Below are positions 7,209-14,536 of a stretch of DNA of 15,416 nucleotides, piece after piece. Origin of the DNA: CAYSUS01 sp964434165 (GTDB lineage: Bacteria > Planctomycetota > Planctomycetia > Pirellulales > Thermoguttaceae); the NCBI GenBank assembly GCA_964434165.1, contig CAYSUS010000139.1, forward strand, positions 1 through 15,416, in the 5' to 3' direction. Under the pieces are notes generated by a model. The model saw only the letters and a list, made by a program, of their open reading frames with translations. It ran no database searches and was not told the DNA's origin. The position numbers and the translations under genes are program-made. Numbering within the stretch: the stretch's first letter is position 1; each line of letters starts with the position of its first letter.

Positions 7209-7498
7209 AACCGGCCGTCGGCTTCGGGTCGGACGAACGGAGGTGCAGGCGTTGTCGGGCCGATCCCAGCATCCATCCGCCCGTGTCCCAGATCGCGACG
7301 GACCCTGTTGTTCTGGACCCGCCCGCCGGGTGGGCGCGAGTGAAAGCCCCGGTCGCGCGGCCATCCCCCCCTCCGCTGCCACAGCAATCCTCTCCAAAAC
7401 AGTCCGGCTGGCCGAGATACTGCCGGGAAAGGCCGCTCCTCGGGGCCGACCGCAAGCCGCTCGGCCAGCAAACTCCCACGGTACCGAAAGAGGAAAGC
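7209..7498. other. 290-bp spacer with esterase leader inverted repeat
   Basis: No gene is seen here. The spacer holds a small GC hairpin (ACCCG/CGGGT around 7319-7333) without a T-tract and, near its right end, a perfect 10-bp inverted repeat: GCTGGCCGAG at 7407-7416 and CTCGGCCAGC at 7460-7469, enclosing 43 bases that can fold further through GGCC/GGCC. This lies 30 bases before the esterase start and would be in its mRNA leader. An open frame runs through the spacer in frame with the esterase, but it has no plausible start signal. Confidence 0.5.
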
Positions 7499-8971
7499 AT
7501 GAAGATGCGAAGACCAGTCTTGCCCACTTCGAACCTCGCGGCTGCGCTCTTGGCGCTGGTGGCCCTTTCTGCCACGGCGGCCGAGCTCCCCGATCAACTG
7601 CCCGACCCGGACGGCAAGCCGGCCGATCGGACCAGGCCCGTGAAGGTGTTCATCCTGATGGGGCAGTCCAACATGGTGGGCATGGGCGACATCAGCGGCG
7701 GCAGCTCGCGATGGGGCAAGCAGTTCCTCGATCCGGTCGTTTCCGTCTACCCAGGCAAGTACTCGCCCGAGGCCGACTACGACAAGCTGACGCCGATCAA
7801 GACGATGAAGCTGCCGGCCTTCGGCGGGGTCAGGCCCACGCCCTATCCGGGCGGCGGAACCCATGTCGTGCGCGGCCACATCCAAATGGACGCGACGGGC
7901 GTCTATCGATTCAAGCCCGGCTATCATGCATCGACCTGCAATATCATGGAAGTCGACGGCAAGGAGGTGCATCGGAAAGAGGTCGATAAGGACCCGGTGT
8001 ACACCGACATCAAGCTGACCGCCGGGAAGAAGGTTCCCTTCAAGATCACCTACCTGACCGACGCGGCCGACGGCCTGGGCTGGGTCCAGCGAACGGACGT
8101 GCCGGGATCGCTCGAGACCGTGGTGAAAAGGGACGGCAAGTTCCCGCACCTGGTGGATGACGAGGGGAACTGGACCGTGCGCAACGACGTGATCTACAAG
8201 GGCGTGATCTCGGCCACGGGACAGGGCCCGCTGACGGTCGGTATCCAGGGCAACACCATCGGGCCGGAGCTGGGCTTCGGGCATGTCCTGGGCTACTACT
8301 ACGACGAGCCGGTCCTCATCATCAAGGCGTCGATTGGCAACCGGAGTCTGGGCTGGGACATCCTGCCGCCCGGCAGCGAGCAGTTCACCTACGAGGGCAA
8401 GGTCTATGCGGGGTACAAGGACTCGCCGGCGTCGTGGCCCGTGGGCGAGAAGCCGGAGCCGATCAACTGGTATGCCGGCAAGCAGTACGACGACTTCGTC
8501 AAGGCGACCCACGAGGTCCTGGAGGACTTCGACGAGCTGTTCCCCCAGTACAAGGGCCAGGGCTACGAGATCGCCGGCTTCGCGTGGTGGCAGGGGCACA
8601 AGGACGGCAACGAGGCTCACGCCAGCCGCTACGAGCAGAACCTCGTTCACCTCATCAAGACGCTTCGCAAGGAGTTCGACGCGCCCAAGGCGCCGTTCGT
8701 CCTGGCCACCATCGGGTTCGGCGGCTGGGAGATGAGCGGCCCTCACCTGACCGTGGCCAACGCGCAGCTCGCGGTCAGCGGGGAGAAGGGCAAGTACCCC
8801 GAGTTCAAGGGCAACGTGAAGACCGTCGAGATCCGCGACTTCTGGAGGCCGGTCGAGGTGTCGCCCAAGAACCAAGGCTACCACTACAATCGCAACGCCG
8901 AGACCTATATGCTGGTCGGTGACGCGCTCGGCCGGGGCATGGTTGAGCTATTGTCCCATTCGAAGAAGTAA
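7499..8971 (+). CDS. Secreted SASA-domain (sialate O-acetylesterase-like) SGNH hydrolase with inserted beta domain
   Basis: Probable secreted carbohydrate esterase of the SASA family, which removes acetyl groups from sugars such as sialic acid or xylan; the substrate here is unknown. The 490 residues start with a signal peptide (1 to about 28, ending ATAAE). Block I is VFILMGQSNMVG with nucleophile S57. The stretch FAWWQGHKDGN (361-371) is the usual central motif. H462 in NQGYHYNRNAETY is the catalytic His, but the Asp expected two positions before it is Gly460. About 90 residues (roughly 123-210) between the SGNH blocks look like an inserted PA14-like beta domain, possibly for sugar binding. 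I chose ATG 7499 because AGAGGA lies five bases upstream and a signal peptide follows at once. It is probably co-transcribed with the second esterase, 29 bases downstream. Confidence 0.88.
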   Translation: MKMRRPVLPTSNLAAALLALVALSATAAELPDQLPDPDGKPADRTRPVKVFILMGQSNMVGMGDISGGSSRWGKQFLDPVVSVYPGKYSPEADYDKLTPIKTMKLPAFGGVRPTPYPGGGTHVVRGHIQMDATGVYRFKPGYHASTCNIMEVDGKEVHRKEVDKDPVYTDIKLTAGKKVPFKITYLTDAADGLGWVQRTDVPGSLETVVKRDGKFPHLVDDEGNWTVRNDVIYKGVISATGQGPLTVGIQGNTIGPELGFGHVLGYYYDEPVLIIKASIGNRSLGWDILPPGSEQFTYEGKVYAGYKDSPASWPVGEKPEPINWYAGKQYDDFVKATHEVLEDFDELFPQYKGQGYEIAGFAWWQGHKDGNEAHASRYEQNLVHLIKTLRKEFDAPKAPFVLATIGFGGWEMSGPHLTVANAQLAVSGEKGKYPEFKGNVKTVEIRDFWRPVEVSPKNQGYHYNRNAETYMLVGDALGRGMVELLSHSKK

Positions 8972-9000
8972 CCTGTGAAGACGAACGACAAGGAGAAGAC

Positions 9001-10227
9001 ATGAAGAAGCTCATCGCCAGCGCATTGCTTGCAGCGGGACTGATCGGTCTTGGCGCCGGAGGCGCGACGGCCAAGGACAAGCCGCTGAAGGTGTTCATTC
9101 TCGCGGGGCAGTCCAACATGCAGGGGCATGCGCACGTGAGGACGTTTGACGTCATGGCCTTGGACCCGAACACGGCGCCGATTCTCAAGGAGATGTTGGG
9201 CGCCGACGGCGAGCCGCGCGAGTGCGAGAAGGTGTGGATCTCGTCGATCGGCTGCGCGGAAGAGGAGCAGGTGGGCAAGCTGACCGCCGGCTTCGGCGCG
9301 ACGAAGGGCGGCCCCAGGATCGGGCCCGAGTTCACGTTCGGGATCTACATGCAGAAGCTGCTGGACGAGCCGATCTTGATCATCAAGACCGCCTGGGGCG
9401 GCAAGAGCATCCACACCGATTTCCGTCCGCCCAGCGCCGGACCGTACGAGTTCAATGAGGGGCAGCTCAAGAGGTTCCAAGAGCAGGGGAAGGACCTCGA
9501 GGAGATCAAGGCCGAGAAGGCGAAGGCGACGGGCCACTACTACCGCTTGATGGTCGATCACGTGAAGAAGGTCCTGGCGGACATCAAGCGCGTCTGCCCG
9601 GACTACGATCCGGAGCGGGGATACGAGCTGGCCGGCTTCGTCTGGTTCCAGGGGTGGAACGACATGGTGGACGGGGGCACCTATCCGAATCGCGGCAAGC
9701 CCGGCGGCTACGACCAGTACAGCGAGGTGCTGGCCCACTTCATCCGCGACGTGCGCAAGGACCTCTCCGCGCCGAAGATGCCTTTCGTGATCGGCGTCAT
9801 GGGGGTGGGAGGGCCCGTCGAGAAGTACCGGCCCCAGCAGCAGCGCTACAAGGACATCCATCAAGGGTTCCGCCTGGCCATGGCCGCGCCGGCCGCCCTG
9901 CCCGAGTTCCAGGGCAACGTCGCCGCCGTGCTGACCGAGAAGTACTGGGACATGGACGTGGTCGAGCTCAGAGAAAGGGAAAACGAAATCAAGCAACAGA
10001 AGGACGACATCAACGACAAGGTCAAGAAGGGCCAGATGAGTCGCGAGGAGGGCAATGAAGCGCTGGAGAAGCTCTATGCCGACACCTTCACCCCGCGCGA
10101 ACTGAAGATCCTCAAGGAAAGCACCTCCAACTTCGATTTCCACTACATGGGCTCGGCCAAGATCATGGGCCAGATCGGCAAGGCCTTCGCCGAGGCGCTG
10201 GCGAAGATGCAGGAATCGGCGAAGTAG
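9001..10227 (+). CDS. Secreted SASA-domain SGNH esterase, second paralogue
   Basis: Second predicted extracytoplasmic carbohydrate esterase, 408 residues, with signal peptide MKKLIASALLAAGLIGLGAG and cleavage near ATA-K (22-25). Block I is VFILAGQSNMQGH with S38. FVWFQGWNDM (213-222) is the central motif, and FDFHYMGS has D379 and H381, so the Ser-Asp-His set is complete, unlike in the neighbour. It lacks the neighbour's inserted beta domain. It has instead a charged segment at about 155-176 (QLKRFQEQGKDLEEIKAEKA) and a highly charged probable coiled coil at about 321-358 before the catalytic Asp/His. AAGGAG lies five bases before the ATG. The 29-bp gap to the upstream esterase suggests one operon. 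A complementary pair acting on one polymer is inference. Confidence 0.9.
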   Translation: MKKLIASALLAAGLIGLGAGGATAKDKPLKVFILAGQSNMQGHAHVRTFDVMALDPNTAPILKEMLGADGEPRECEKVWISSIGCAEEEQVGKLTAGFGATKGGPRIGPEFTFGIYMQKLLDEPILIIKTAWGGKSIHTDFRPPSAGPYEFNEGQLKRFQEQGKDLEEIKAEKAKATGHYYRLMVDHVKKVLADIKRVCPDYDPERGYELAGFVWFQGWNDMVDGGTYPNRGKPGGYDQYSEVLAHFIRDVRKDLSAPKMPFVIGVMGVGGPVEKYRPQQQRYKDIHQGFRLAMAAPAALPEFQGNVAAVLTEKYWDMDVVELRERENEIKQQKDDINDKVKKGQMSREEGNEALEKLYADTFTPRELKILKESTSNFDFHYMGSAKIMGQIGKAFAEALAKMQESAK

Positions 10228-10230
10228 GGG

Positions 10231-10265
10231 GGGCCGTCGCGGTTTGCGCGGGAAGTCCGCGGCCC
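10231..10265 (+). terminator. Possible GC hairpin after the esterase pair
   Basis: GGGCCG (10231-10236) can pair with CGGCCC (10260-10265), and CGCGG/CCGCG inside it form a smaller stem around GAAGT. There is no T-tract, so a classical intrinsic terminator is not shown. It could act in factor-dependent termination or protect the 3' end. Confidence 0.2.
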
Positions 10266-10288
10266 GGGGCGCCAGCGTCGCGCCGGGC

Positions 10289-10294
10289 TATAAT
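10289..10294 (+). promoter_or_regulatory. Perfect TATAAT -10 box placed for a leaderless mRNA
   Basis: TATAAT ends eight bases before the ATG at 10303, so transcription would start at or within a couple of bases of the start codon. No Shine-Dalgarno is present between them and no good -35 is seen at the usual distance. Confidence 0.5.
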
Positions 10295-10302
10295 GGGCAT
10301 CT

Positions 10303-11007
10303 ATGACCGAGGCCCCCCATCGCGCCGAGAACACGGCTGGCCAGGCGCACGCCCGGACCGCCCGGCCGCTGGCGGTCACCCTTGCGCTGGTGGTCCTGGT
10401 CCTGGCCGTGCCGATCGTGCCGTTCGTGCTCGCCGGGCCGGCGCTGGAGGACCGGGTCCGGGGGTGGTTCCACGGGGGCTTCTCGCCGGCGGCCACGGCC
10501 GGCATGGTCGTGGCGCTTCTCGCTGCGGACGTGCTGCTGCCGGTTCCCTCGAGCTTCGTGAGCACGTTTGCGGCCGGCGTGCTGGGGTTCCCCTTGGCCA
10601 CGGCGGCCTCGTGGCTGGGGATGACGCTGGGCGCGGCGATCGCCTTCGTGCTCGCGCGATTTCTGGGCCGGCCCGCGGCCCTGTGGCTTTCGGGCCAGGA
10701 GGACCTCGACCGCGTCGATCGCCTCAGCCGCCGCTACGGGGCGATGGTGCTGGTGCTCGCCCGGCCCGTGCCCGTGCTGGCCGAGGCCAGCGTGCTGTTC
10801 CTCGCGACCACGCGGCTCCCGTGGCGGTGGTTTCTGCTGCCGATCATGCTGAGCAACCTGGGCGTTGCGGCCGTCTACTCGGCGCTGGGCACGGCCGTGC
10901 CCATGCCCGTGGCTTTGGCCGCGTCGATTGCGTTGCCGCTGGCGGCCGCGGCGGCTGCGCGGCGATGGTGGCCGGCCGAGGCGCGGGGCGCGTCGGGTGG
11001 GGCCTAG
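10303..11007 (+). CDS. VTT-domain (DedA/TVP38-like) integral membrane protein
   Basis: Inner-membrane protein of the VTT/SNARE-associated superfamily, whose bacterial DedA members are linked to lipid transport and membrane homeostasis. The 234 residues have a hydrophobic helix at about 22-45, a re-entrant-type block DVLLPVPSS (76-84) followed by FAAGVLGF and the glycine-rich helix GMTLGAAIAFVLARFLGR (106-123), a second half with ARPVPVLAEASVLFLATT (153-170), and two more hydrophobic segments up to about 219. This LPxPS...RPxP layout is the VTT signature. The start is the ATG at 10303, without a ribosome binding site but with TATAAT just upstream. It stands alone between the esterases and padR. 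An overlapping ORF from 10293 in another frame is rejected because its sequence lacks domain features. Confidence 0.85.
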   Translation: MTEAPHRAENTAGQAHARTARPLAVTLALVVLVLAVPIVPFVLAGPALEDRVRGWFHGGFSPAATAGMVVALLAADVLLPVPSSFVSTFAAGVLGFPLATAASWLGMTLGAAIAFVLARFLGRPAALWLSGQEDLDRVDRLSRRYGAMVLVLARPVPVLAEASVLFLATTRLPWRWFLLPIMLSNLGVAAVYSALGTAVPMPVALAASIALPLAAAAAARRWWPAEARGASGGA

Positions 11008-11049
11008 GCGAGTCAAGAGCGACCACCCGACCCCACGCTCGACGTATTT

Positions 11050-11066
11050 TCTTAGCTTGGCTAAGA
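11050..11066. promoter_or_regulatory. PadR operator candidate
   Basis: TCTTAGC-TTG-GCTAAGA is a perfect 7-bp inverted repeat ending eight bases before the padR ATG. It is flanked by TATTTT (11045-11050) and GATAAT (11065-11070), either of which could be a -10 box. PadR repressors usually bind such an AT-rich palindrome over their own promoter, so autorepression is the natural reading. Confidence 0.55.
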
Positions 11067-11073
11067 TAATAGC

Positions 11074-11418
11074 ATGAAAGCCATTGGAGGAGAGAAACTG
11101 AGGGGCCATCTGGAAACGATGGTTCTGTCGGTGCTCGAGCAGGGCGAGACCCACGGCATGGAGATCATCCGCCGTCTCGAGGCGGCTGGCTGCGGCTTGC
11201 TTCGGCTCAAGGAGGGGTCGCTCTATCCCGCCCTTTACCGCCTCGAAGCAGGCGGGATGGTGGTCGTCGTCCGGGAAGAACCCCAGCGGGGAAGACGTGG
11301 TGCTCCACGACGCATCTACCGCTTGACTCCGAAGGGGAAAGGGCAGCTATCCAAAGGGCGTGCCGAATGGGCGAGCTTCGTCCAGATCATCGGCTCAATC
11401 GTAGGAGCGCCGGCATGA
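11074..11418 (+). CDS. PadR-family transcriptional repressor
   Basis: Small winged-helix regulator of 114 residues. LRGHLETMVLSVLEQGETHGMEIIRRLE (9-36) is the PadR helix 1 to 3 region, KEGSLYPALYRLEAGGMVVV (46-65) is the family's recognition helix and wing start, and RRIYRLTPKGKGQL completes the wing. The C-terminal dimerisation helix is short, as in the PadR-s2 subfamily. No Shine-Dalgarno is visible before the ATG, so it may be leaderless. The stop codon overlaps the start of the next gene (ATGA at 11415-11418), which indicates translational coupling with the membrane protein. In the known PadR plus permease-prefix arrangement the regulator controls its membrane partner. The effector is unknown. 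Confidence 0.92.
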   Translation: MKAIGGEKLRGHLETMVLSVLEQGETHGMEIIRRLEAAGCGLLRLKEGSLYPALYRLEAGGMVVVVREEPQRGRRGAPRRIYRLTPKGKGQLSKGRAEWASFVQIIGSIVGAPA

Positions 11419-12165
11419 ACGACACCACCTCGACGGAACTGAAGGTCATCGTGGAGCCGGCAGTGCGGCCAGTCCGGGCCACCATGGCGCGCAAGCGTCG
11501 GATGCGAGAGGAACTGCTCGCCCACCTTGTGTCCGCCTTCCAGGAGCAAGCCAAGGAACTTGGCGATGGGCAGGCCGCGCTCGATGCGGCTCGTAAGCGG
11601 TTCGGCGACCCGCGGGAGTTGTCCGGCGAGCTTCAGGCGGCTGTCCCGATCTGGGACCGTGCTGCAAGCTGGAACGAGAAGCTACTGCAATACCAGCCGG
11701 GGGAGACGTTACCTCACTTTGCCCAAAAAGCTCCTTCTGCTCACCCTGGTCGCTTTCTGTATTGGCCTGCCCGTTGTGCTGGCGATCTGGGTAACCGGTC
11801 AGCCACCACGCGAGCTTGGAGTCAAGGTGAGCGCGATGGGCGTTGCCCTCCTATGGGGCATCGGGCCGCTCATGGCGATCGAGCTTGCAGGGGCAGCGGT
11901 GCGCCGGGCTTTCGGCGAGGCCGATGCGAAGCAGTCCCGGCGACTGACGCTACTCGGTATTCTCGCAGCGCTTCCGATCGTGCCGCTAGCGGCCTTCATC
12001 ACCTATTGGGCACTGACCGGGAATCTTGGAGCGAGCCTGCTCCACCTTCGTTTCGCGAGCTGCTTCGCTCCGGCGGGGGCGATCCTGCTGGCTCTCCTCG
12101 CCCGCAAGAGAGCGAGGGAGTTGTTCTACGAGGAACAGTGGGCAAGGCTGGAAGTCGGAGAGTAG
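11415..12165 (+). pseudogene. Permease-prefix-domain membrane protein, broken by a +1 frameshift
   Basis: Partner of PadR, starting at the overlapping ATGA. The first frame codes MNDTTSTELKVIVEPAVRPV, the charged helical stretch MARKRRMREELLAHLVSAF and RFGDPRELSGELQAAVP, which match the permease prefix domain, and runs to GETLPHFAQK. From there the membrane part continues one base on: LLLLTLVAFCIGLPVVLAIW, then hydrophobic helices VSAMGVALLWGIGPLMAIEL, ILAALPIVPLAAFITYW and CFAPAGAILLALLARK, ending EEQWARLEVGE at 12165. Removing one A from the AAAAA run at 11725-11729 joins the two into one continuous reading, HFAQKLLLLTLVAF, for a 249-residue four-helix protein. This may be a real mutation, an assembly error in a homopolymer, or a gene read by transcriptional slippage. 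The function of these small prefix proteins is not established. Confidence 0.8.
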
Positions 12166-12274
12166 AGCCGGGCGCCGCTTCTTCGCGAGCGTCCGATTCC
12201 TCGTTCACCGTGCCCGTTTTCCGCCGCGAAGCGGCCGCGCTGCCCGACCGGCAAGCCGCGCGCAAGCGCCGTCG

Positions 12275-12280
12275 TAGAAT
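12275..12280 (+). promoter_or_regulatory. Possible -10 box for the dehydratase gene
   Basis: TAGAAT, five of six matches to TATAAT, lies in the 221-bp gap before the dehydratase. No convincing -35 is at the proper distance. The same gap holds a 5-bp GCCGC/GCGGC hairpin (12223-12235) and otherwise nothing I recognise. Confidence 0.25.
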
Positions 12281-12386
12281 CTGGCCCACGCCCAACCCGT
12301 CAGCCCGTGGCAGAGATCGCTGGCGCCGGTTATCCTGAGGGACTTGTATCCCGCCCTACAGCTCATCCGAGCCCACGGAGACTGCC

Positions 12387-14372
12387 GTGTCCGAGCCTGA
12401 TGAACTCCTTGCCCTCCTCGACTCGGGCGAGCCCCAGCTTTACGACGTGGACACGCACGGCCCCGGGCCCGAGGGAATGCTGCCGCTTTCCGACGAGATG
12501 CTCCGCAACCGGCCCAGCGGCGATGCCTTCGGCATGTCGCAGGACGCCGGCATGGGCTGGTCGCCGGAGGCCCTGGCCGGGCCGCAGTACCTGATGCTCA
12601 GCACGCTGGGCGGTCTGCGCAGCGACGCGGGCCGGCCCATTGCCCTGGGCTACCACACCGGGCACTACGAGCTGGGCGACTGCATGAAGGCCGCCGCTGA
12701 GGAGTTCCGCGCATCTGGGGCCGTCCCCTATGCGGGACACTGCAGCGACCCGTGCGACGGGCGCACGCAAGGCACGTTCGGCATGTTCGACAGCCTGGCC
12801 TATCGCAACGACGCGGCCACCATCTTCCGCCGACTGACCCGATCGATCCCCACGGTCCGCGGCGTGCTGGGCGTGGCCACCTGCGACAAGGGCCTGCCGG
12901 CGATGATGATGGCCCTGGCGAGCTTCGCCAACTTGCCCACGGTGCTCGTGCCGGGCGGCGTGATGCTTCCGCCCTCGACCGGCGAGGACACCGCCCGAAT
13001 CCAGTCGATGGGCGCCCGCTACACGCGGGGCGAGCTGAGCATGGAGGAGGCTTCGCTGTTGGGCTGCCGCACGTGTGCGTCGCCCGGCGGCGGGTGCCAT
13101 TTCCTGGGTACGGCGGCCACTAGCCAGGTGATCGGCGAGGCCTTGGGCCTGGCCTTGCCGCACTCGGCCCTGGCCCCCTCGGGGCAGCCCATCTGGCGCG
13201 ACATGGCCCGGCGCAGCGCGAAAGCCCTCATGGCTCTCGACCGCCGCGGCCTGCGCGCCGGCGACGTGCTCAGCCAGGCCTCGGCAAGCAACGCCATGGC
13301 CGTGTTCGCCGCGGTAGGCGGATCGACGAACCTCTTGCTCCACCTGCCGGCGATCGTCCACGCCGCGGGCCTTGCGCGCCCGACCGTCGAGGACTGGGAG
13401 TCGGTCAACCGCCGCGTGCCGCGCCTGGTCTCGGTGCTGCCCAACGGCCCGGTCGATCACCCCACGATCCGCGTGTACCTGGCCGGCGGCGTGCCGGAAG
13501 TGATGCTCCGGCTGCGCGACCTGGGCCTCTTGGAGCTCGACGCGATGAGCGTGGCCGGCATTTCGCTGGGCGAGGTGCTCCAGTGGTGGGAGAATTCGCC
13601 GCGCCGCGAGGCCCTGCGAAGGCATCTGAAAGAGCGCGACGGGGTCGATCCGGACGACGTGATCATGACGCCGGAAAGGGCCCGCGAACTGGGCGTGACC
13701 AGCACGGTCTGCTTCCCCCGCGGCAACCTCGCCCCCGACGGCTCGGCCATCAAGAGCACGGCCATCGACCCGCGCGTGCTGGACGCCGACGGGGTCTATC
13801 GCAAGACCGGCCCCGCGCGGGTGTTCTGCACCGAGGACGCCGCCATCGCGGCGATCAAGGGGCAGGGCGATCGCTCCGTGCGACCGGGCGACGTCATGGT
13901 GCTTATCGGCCTGGGGCCGGCCGGGGCCGGCATGCCGGAGATCTACCAGATCACCGGCTCCTTGAAGTACCTCTCCTGGGGCCGCGACGTGGCCGTGGTC
14001 ACCGACGGGCGGTTCTCGGGCGTGAGCACGGGGGCGTGCATCGGGCTGGTCGGGCCCGAGGCCCTGGCCGGCGGGCCCATCGGGCGGGTGCGCGACGGCG
14101 ACAGCATCCGCATCGTGGTCGATCGCCACACGCTCCAAGGGAGCGTCGACGTGGTGGGCGACGCGGAGCGGGAGCTCCGCCCCGAAGAGGCCGCTCGAGT
14201 CCTCGCCGAGCGCCCCCCGCACCCGGACCTCGCTCCCGACCCGGTGCTGCCGGCCGAGACACGGCTGTGGGCGGCGCTTCAGCAGCTCGGTGGCGGCACC
14301 TGGGGCGGCTGCGTGTACGACGTGGACCAGATCGTGCGAGCCGTTGCGCAAGGCGGAGCATGGAAACGCTGA
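12387..14372 (+). CDS. D-xylonate dehydratase, YjhG/YagF type (IlvD/Edd family)
   Basis: Iron-sulfur dehydratase that converts a sugar acid to its 2-keto-3-deoxy form; E. coli YjhG and YagF act on D-xylonate in non-phosphorylative pentose breakdown. Its 661 residues match the YjhG length (about 655) and many segments that I recall: RPSGDAFGMSQDAGMGWSP, SDPCDGRTQGTFGMFDSL, VATCDKGLPAMMMALAS, GGCHFLGTAATSQV, RLVSVLPNGPVDHPT and TDGRFSGVSTGACIG. Likely [2Fe-2S] ligands are C123, C166 and C237; C230 is also close by. The start is GTG with GGAG six bases upstream. Substrate choice within this subfamily is not certain from sequence. No aldolase or ketoacid dehydratase of the pathway is adjacent; the XylR-like regulator lies about 7.5 kb upstream. 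Confidence 0.9.
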   Translation: MSEPDELLALLDSGEPQLYDVDTHGPGPEGMLPLSDEMLRNRPSGDAFGMSQDAGMGWSPEALAGPQYLMLSTLGGLRSDAGRPIALGYHTGHYELGDCMKAAAEEFRASGAVPYAGHCSDPCDGRTQGTFGMFDSLAYRNDAATIFRRLTRSIPTVRGVLGVATCDKGLPAMMMALASFANLPTVLVPGGVMLPPSTGEDTARIQSMGARYTRGELSMEEASLLGCRTCASPGGGCHFLGTAATSQVIGEALGLALPHSALAPSGQPIWRDMARRSAKALMALDRRGLRAGDVLSQASASNAMAVFAAVGGSTNLLLHLPAIVHAAGLARPTVEDWESVNRRVPRLVSVLPNGPVDHPTIRVYLAGGVPEVMLRLRDLGLLELDAMSVAGISLGEVLQWWENSPRREALRRHLKERDGVDPDDVIMTPERARELGVTSTVCFPRGNLAPDGSAIKSTAIDPRVLDADGVYRKTGPARVFCTEDAAIAAIKGQGDRSVRPGDVMVLIGLGPAGAGMPEIYQITGSLKYLSWGRDVAVVTDGRFSGVSTGACIGLVGPEALAGGPIGRVRDGDSIRIVVDRHTLQGSVDVVGDAERELRPEEAARVLAERPPHPDLAPDPVLPAETRLWAALQQLGGGTWGGCVYDVDQIVRAVAQGGAWKR

Positions 14373-14397
14373 GGGACCCGCAACGGCCAAGGGAGGA

Positions 14398-14503
14398 AAC
14401 CGCGAATGGACGCGGACAGAACGACTGATCCGCGTGGATTGGCGTCCATCGGCGTTTGCTTGGGCAGCCCCTCAGCGGTTCGTTCCAGCGTCTAACCGCG
14501 GTT
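14398..14503. repeat. Degraded dispersed palindromic repeat (AACCGCG...CGCGGTT)
   Basis: The element is bounded by AACCGCG (14398-14404) and its inverse CGCGGTT (14497-14503). Inside, CGCGAATGGACGC (14401-14413) is mirrored by GCGTCCATCGGCG (14442-14454) with 11 of 13 positions, and ACGCGGA (14410-14416) pairs exactly with TCCGCGT (14429-14435). This 'gaatggacgcgga ... tccgcgt ... gcgtccat' pattern resembles short intergenic palindromic repeats that I recall as scattered in planctomycete and other genomes. Copy number cannot be judged from this window. Confidence 0.5.
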
Positions 14504-14509
14504 CTTTTT
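14475..14509 (+). terminator. Candidate intrinsic terminator after the dehydratase
   Basis: GCGGTT (14475-14480) pairs with AACCGC (14494-14499) around a 13-base loop, followed by GGTTC and a run of five T (14505-14509). It uses the right end of the dispersed repeat. The long loop makes it only moderately convincing. Confidence 0.4.
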
Positions 14510-14519
14510 CTTCCCGCAG

Positions 14520-14536
14520 CCTGCCAATCTGGCAGG
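14520..14536. other. Perfect 7-bp hairpin in the dehydratase-groES gap
   Basis: CCTGCCA-ATC-TGGCAGG is an exact inverted repeat with a 3-base loop, 11 bases after the T-run of the terminator candidate. No T-tract follows on the plus strand. Its role is unknown. Confidence 0.45.

Noticed and set aside
5769..7397. 542-residue open frame antisense to the PEP-CTERM gene
   Set aside because: No recognisable domain; the opposite strand has a signal peptide, repeats and sorting tail that explain the coding signal.
7169..7498. N-terminal extension of the first esterase frame into the spacer
   Set aside because: The ATG at 7499 has a good ribosome binding site and an immediate signal peptide; the extension overlaps the PEP-CTERM gene and has no domain.
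7205..8884. 559-residue open frame antisense to the first esterase
   Set aside because: Shadow of the SASA gene; compositionally biased and without motifs.
12363..14390. 675-residue open frame antisense to the dehydratase
   Set aside because: It mirrors the dehydratase frame and has the usual His/Val/Arg-rich shadow composition.
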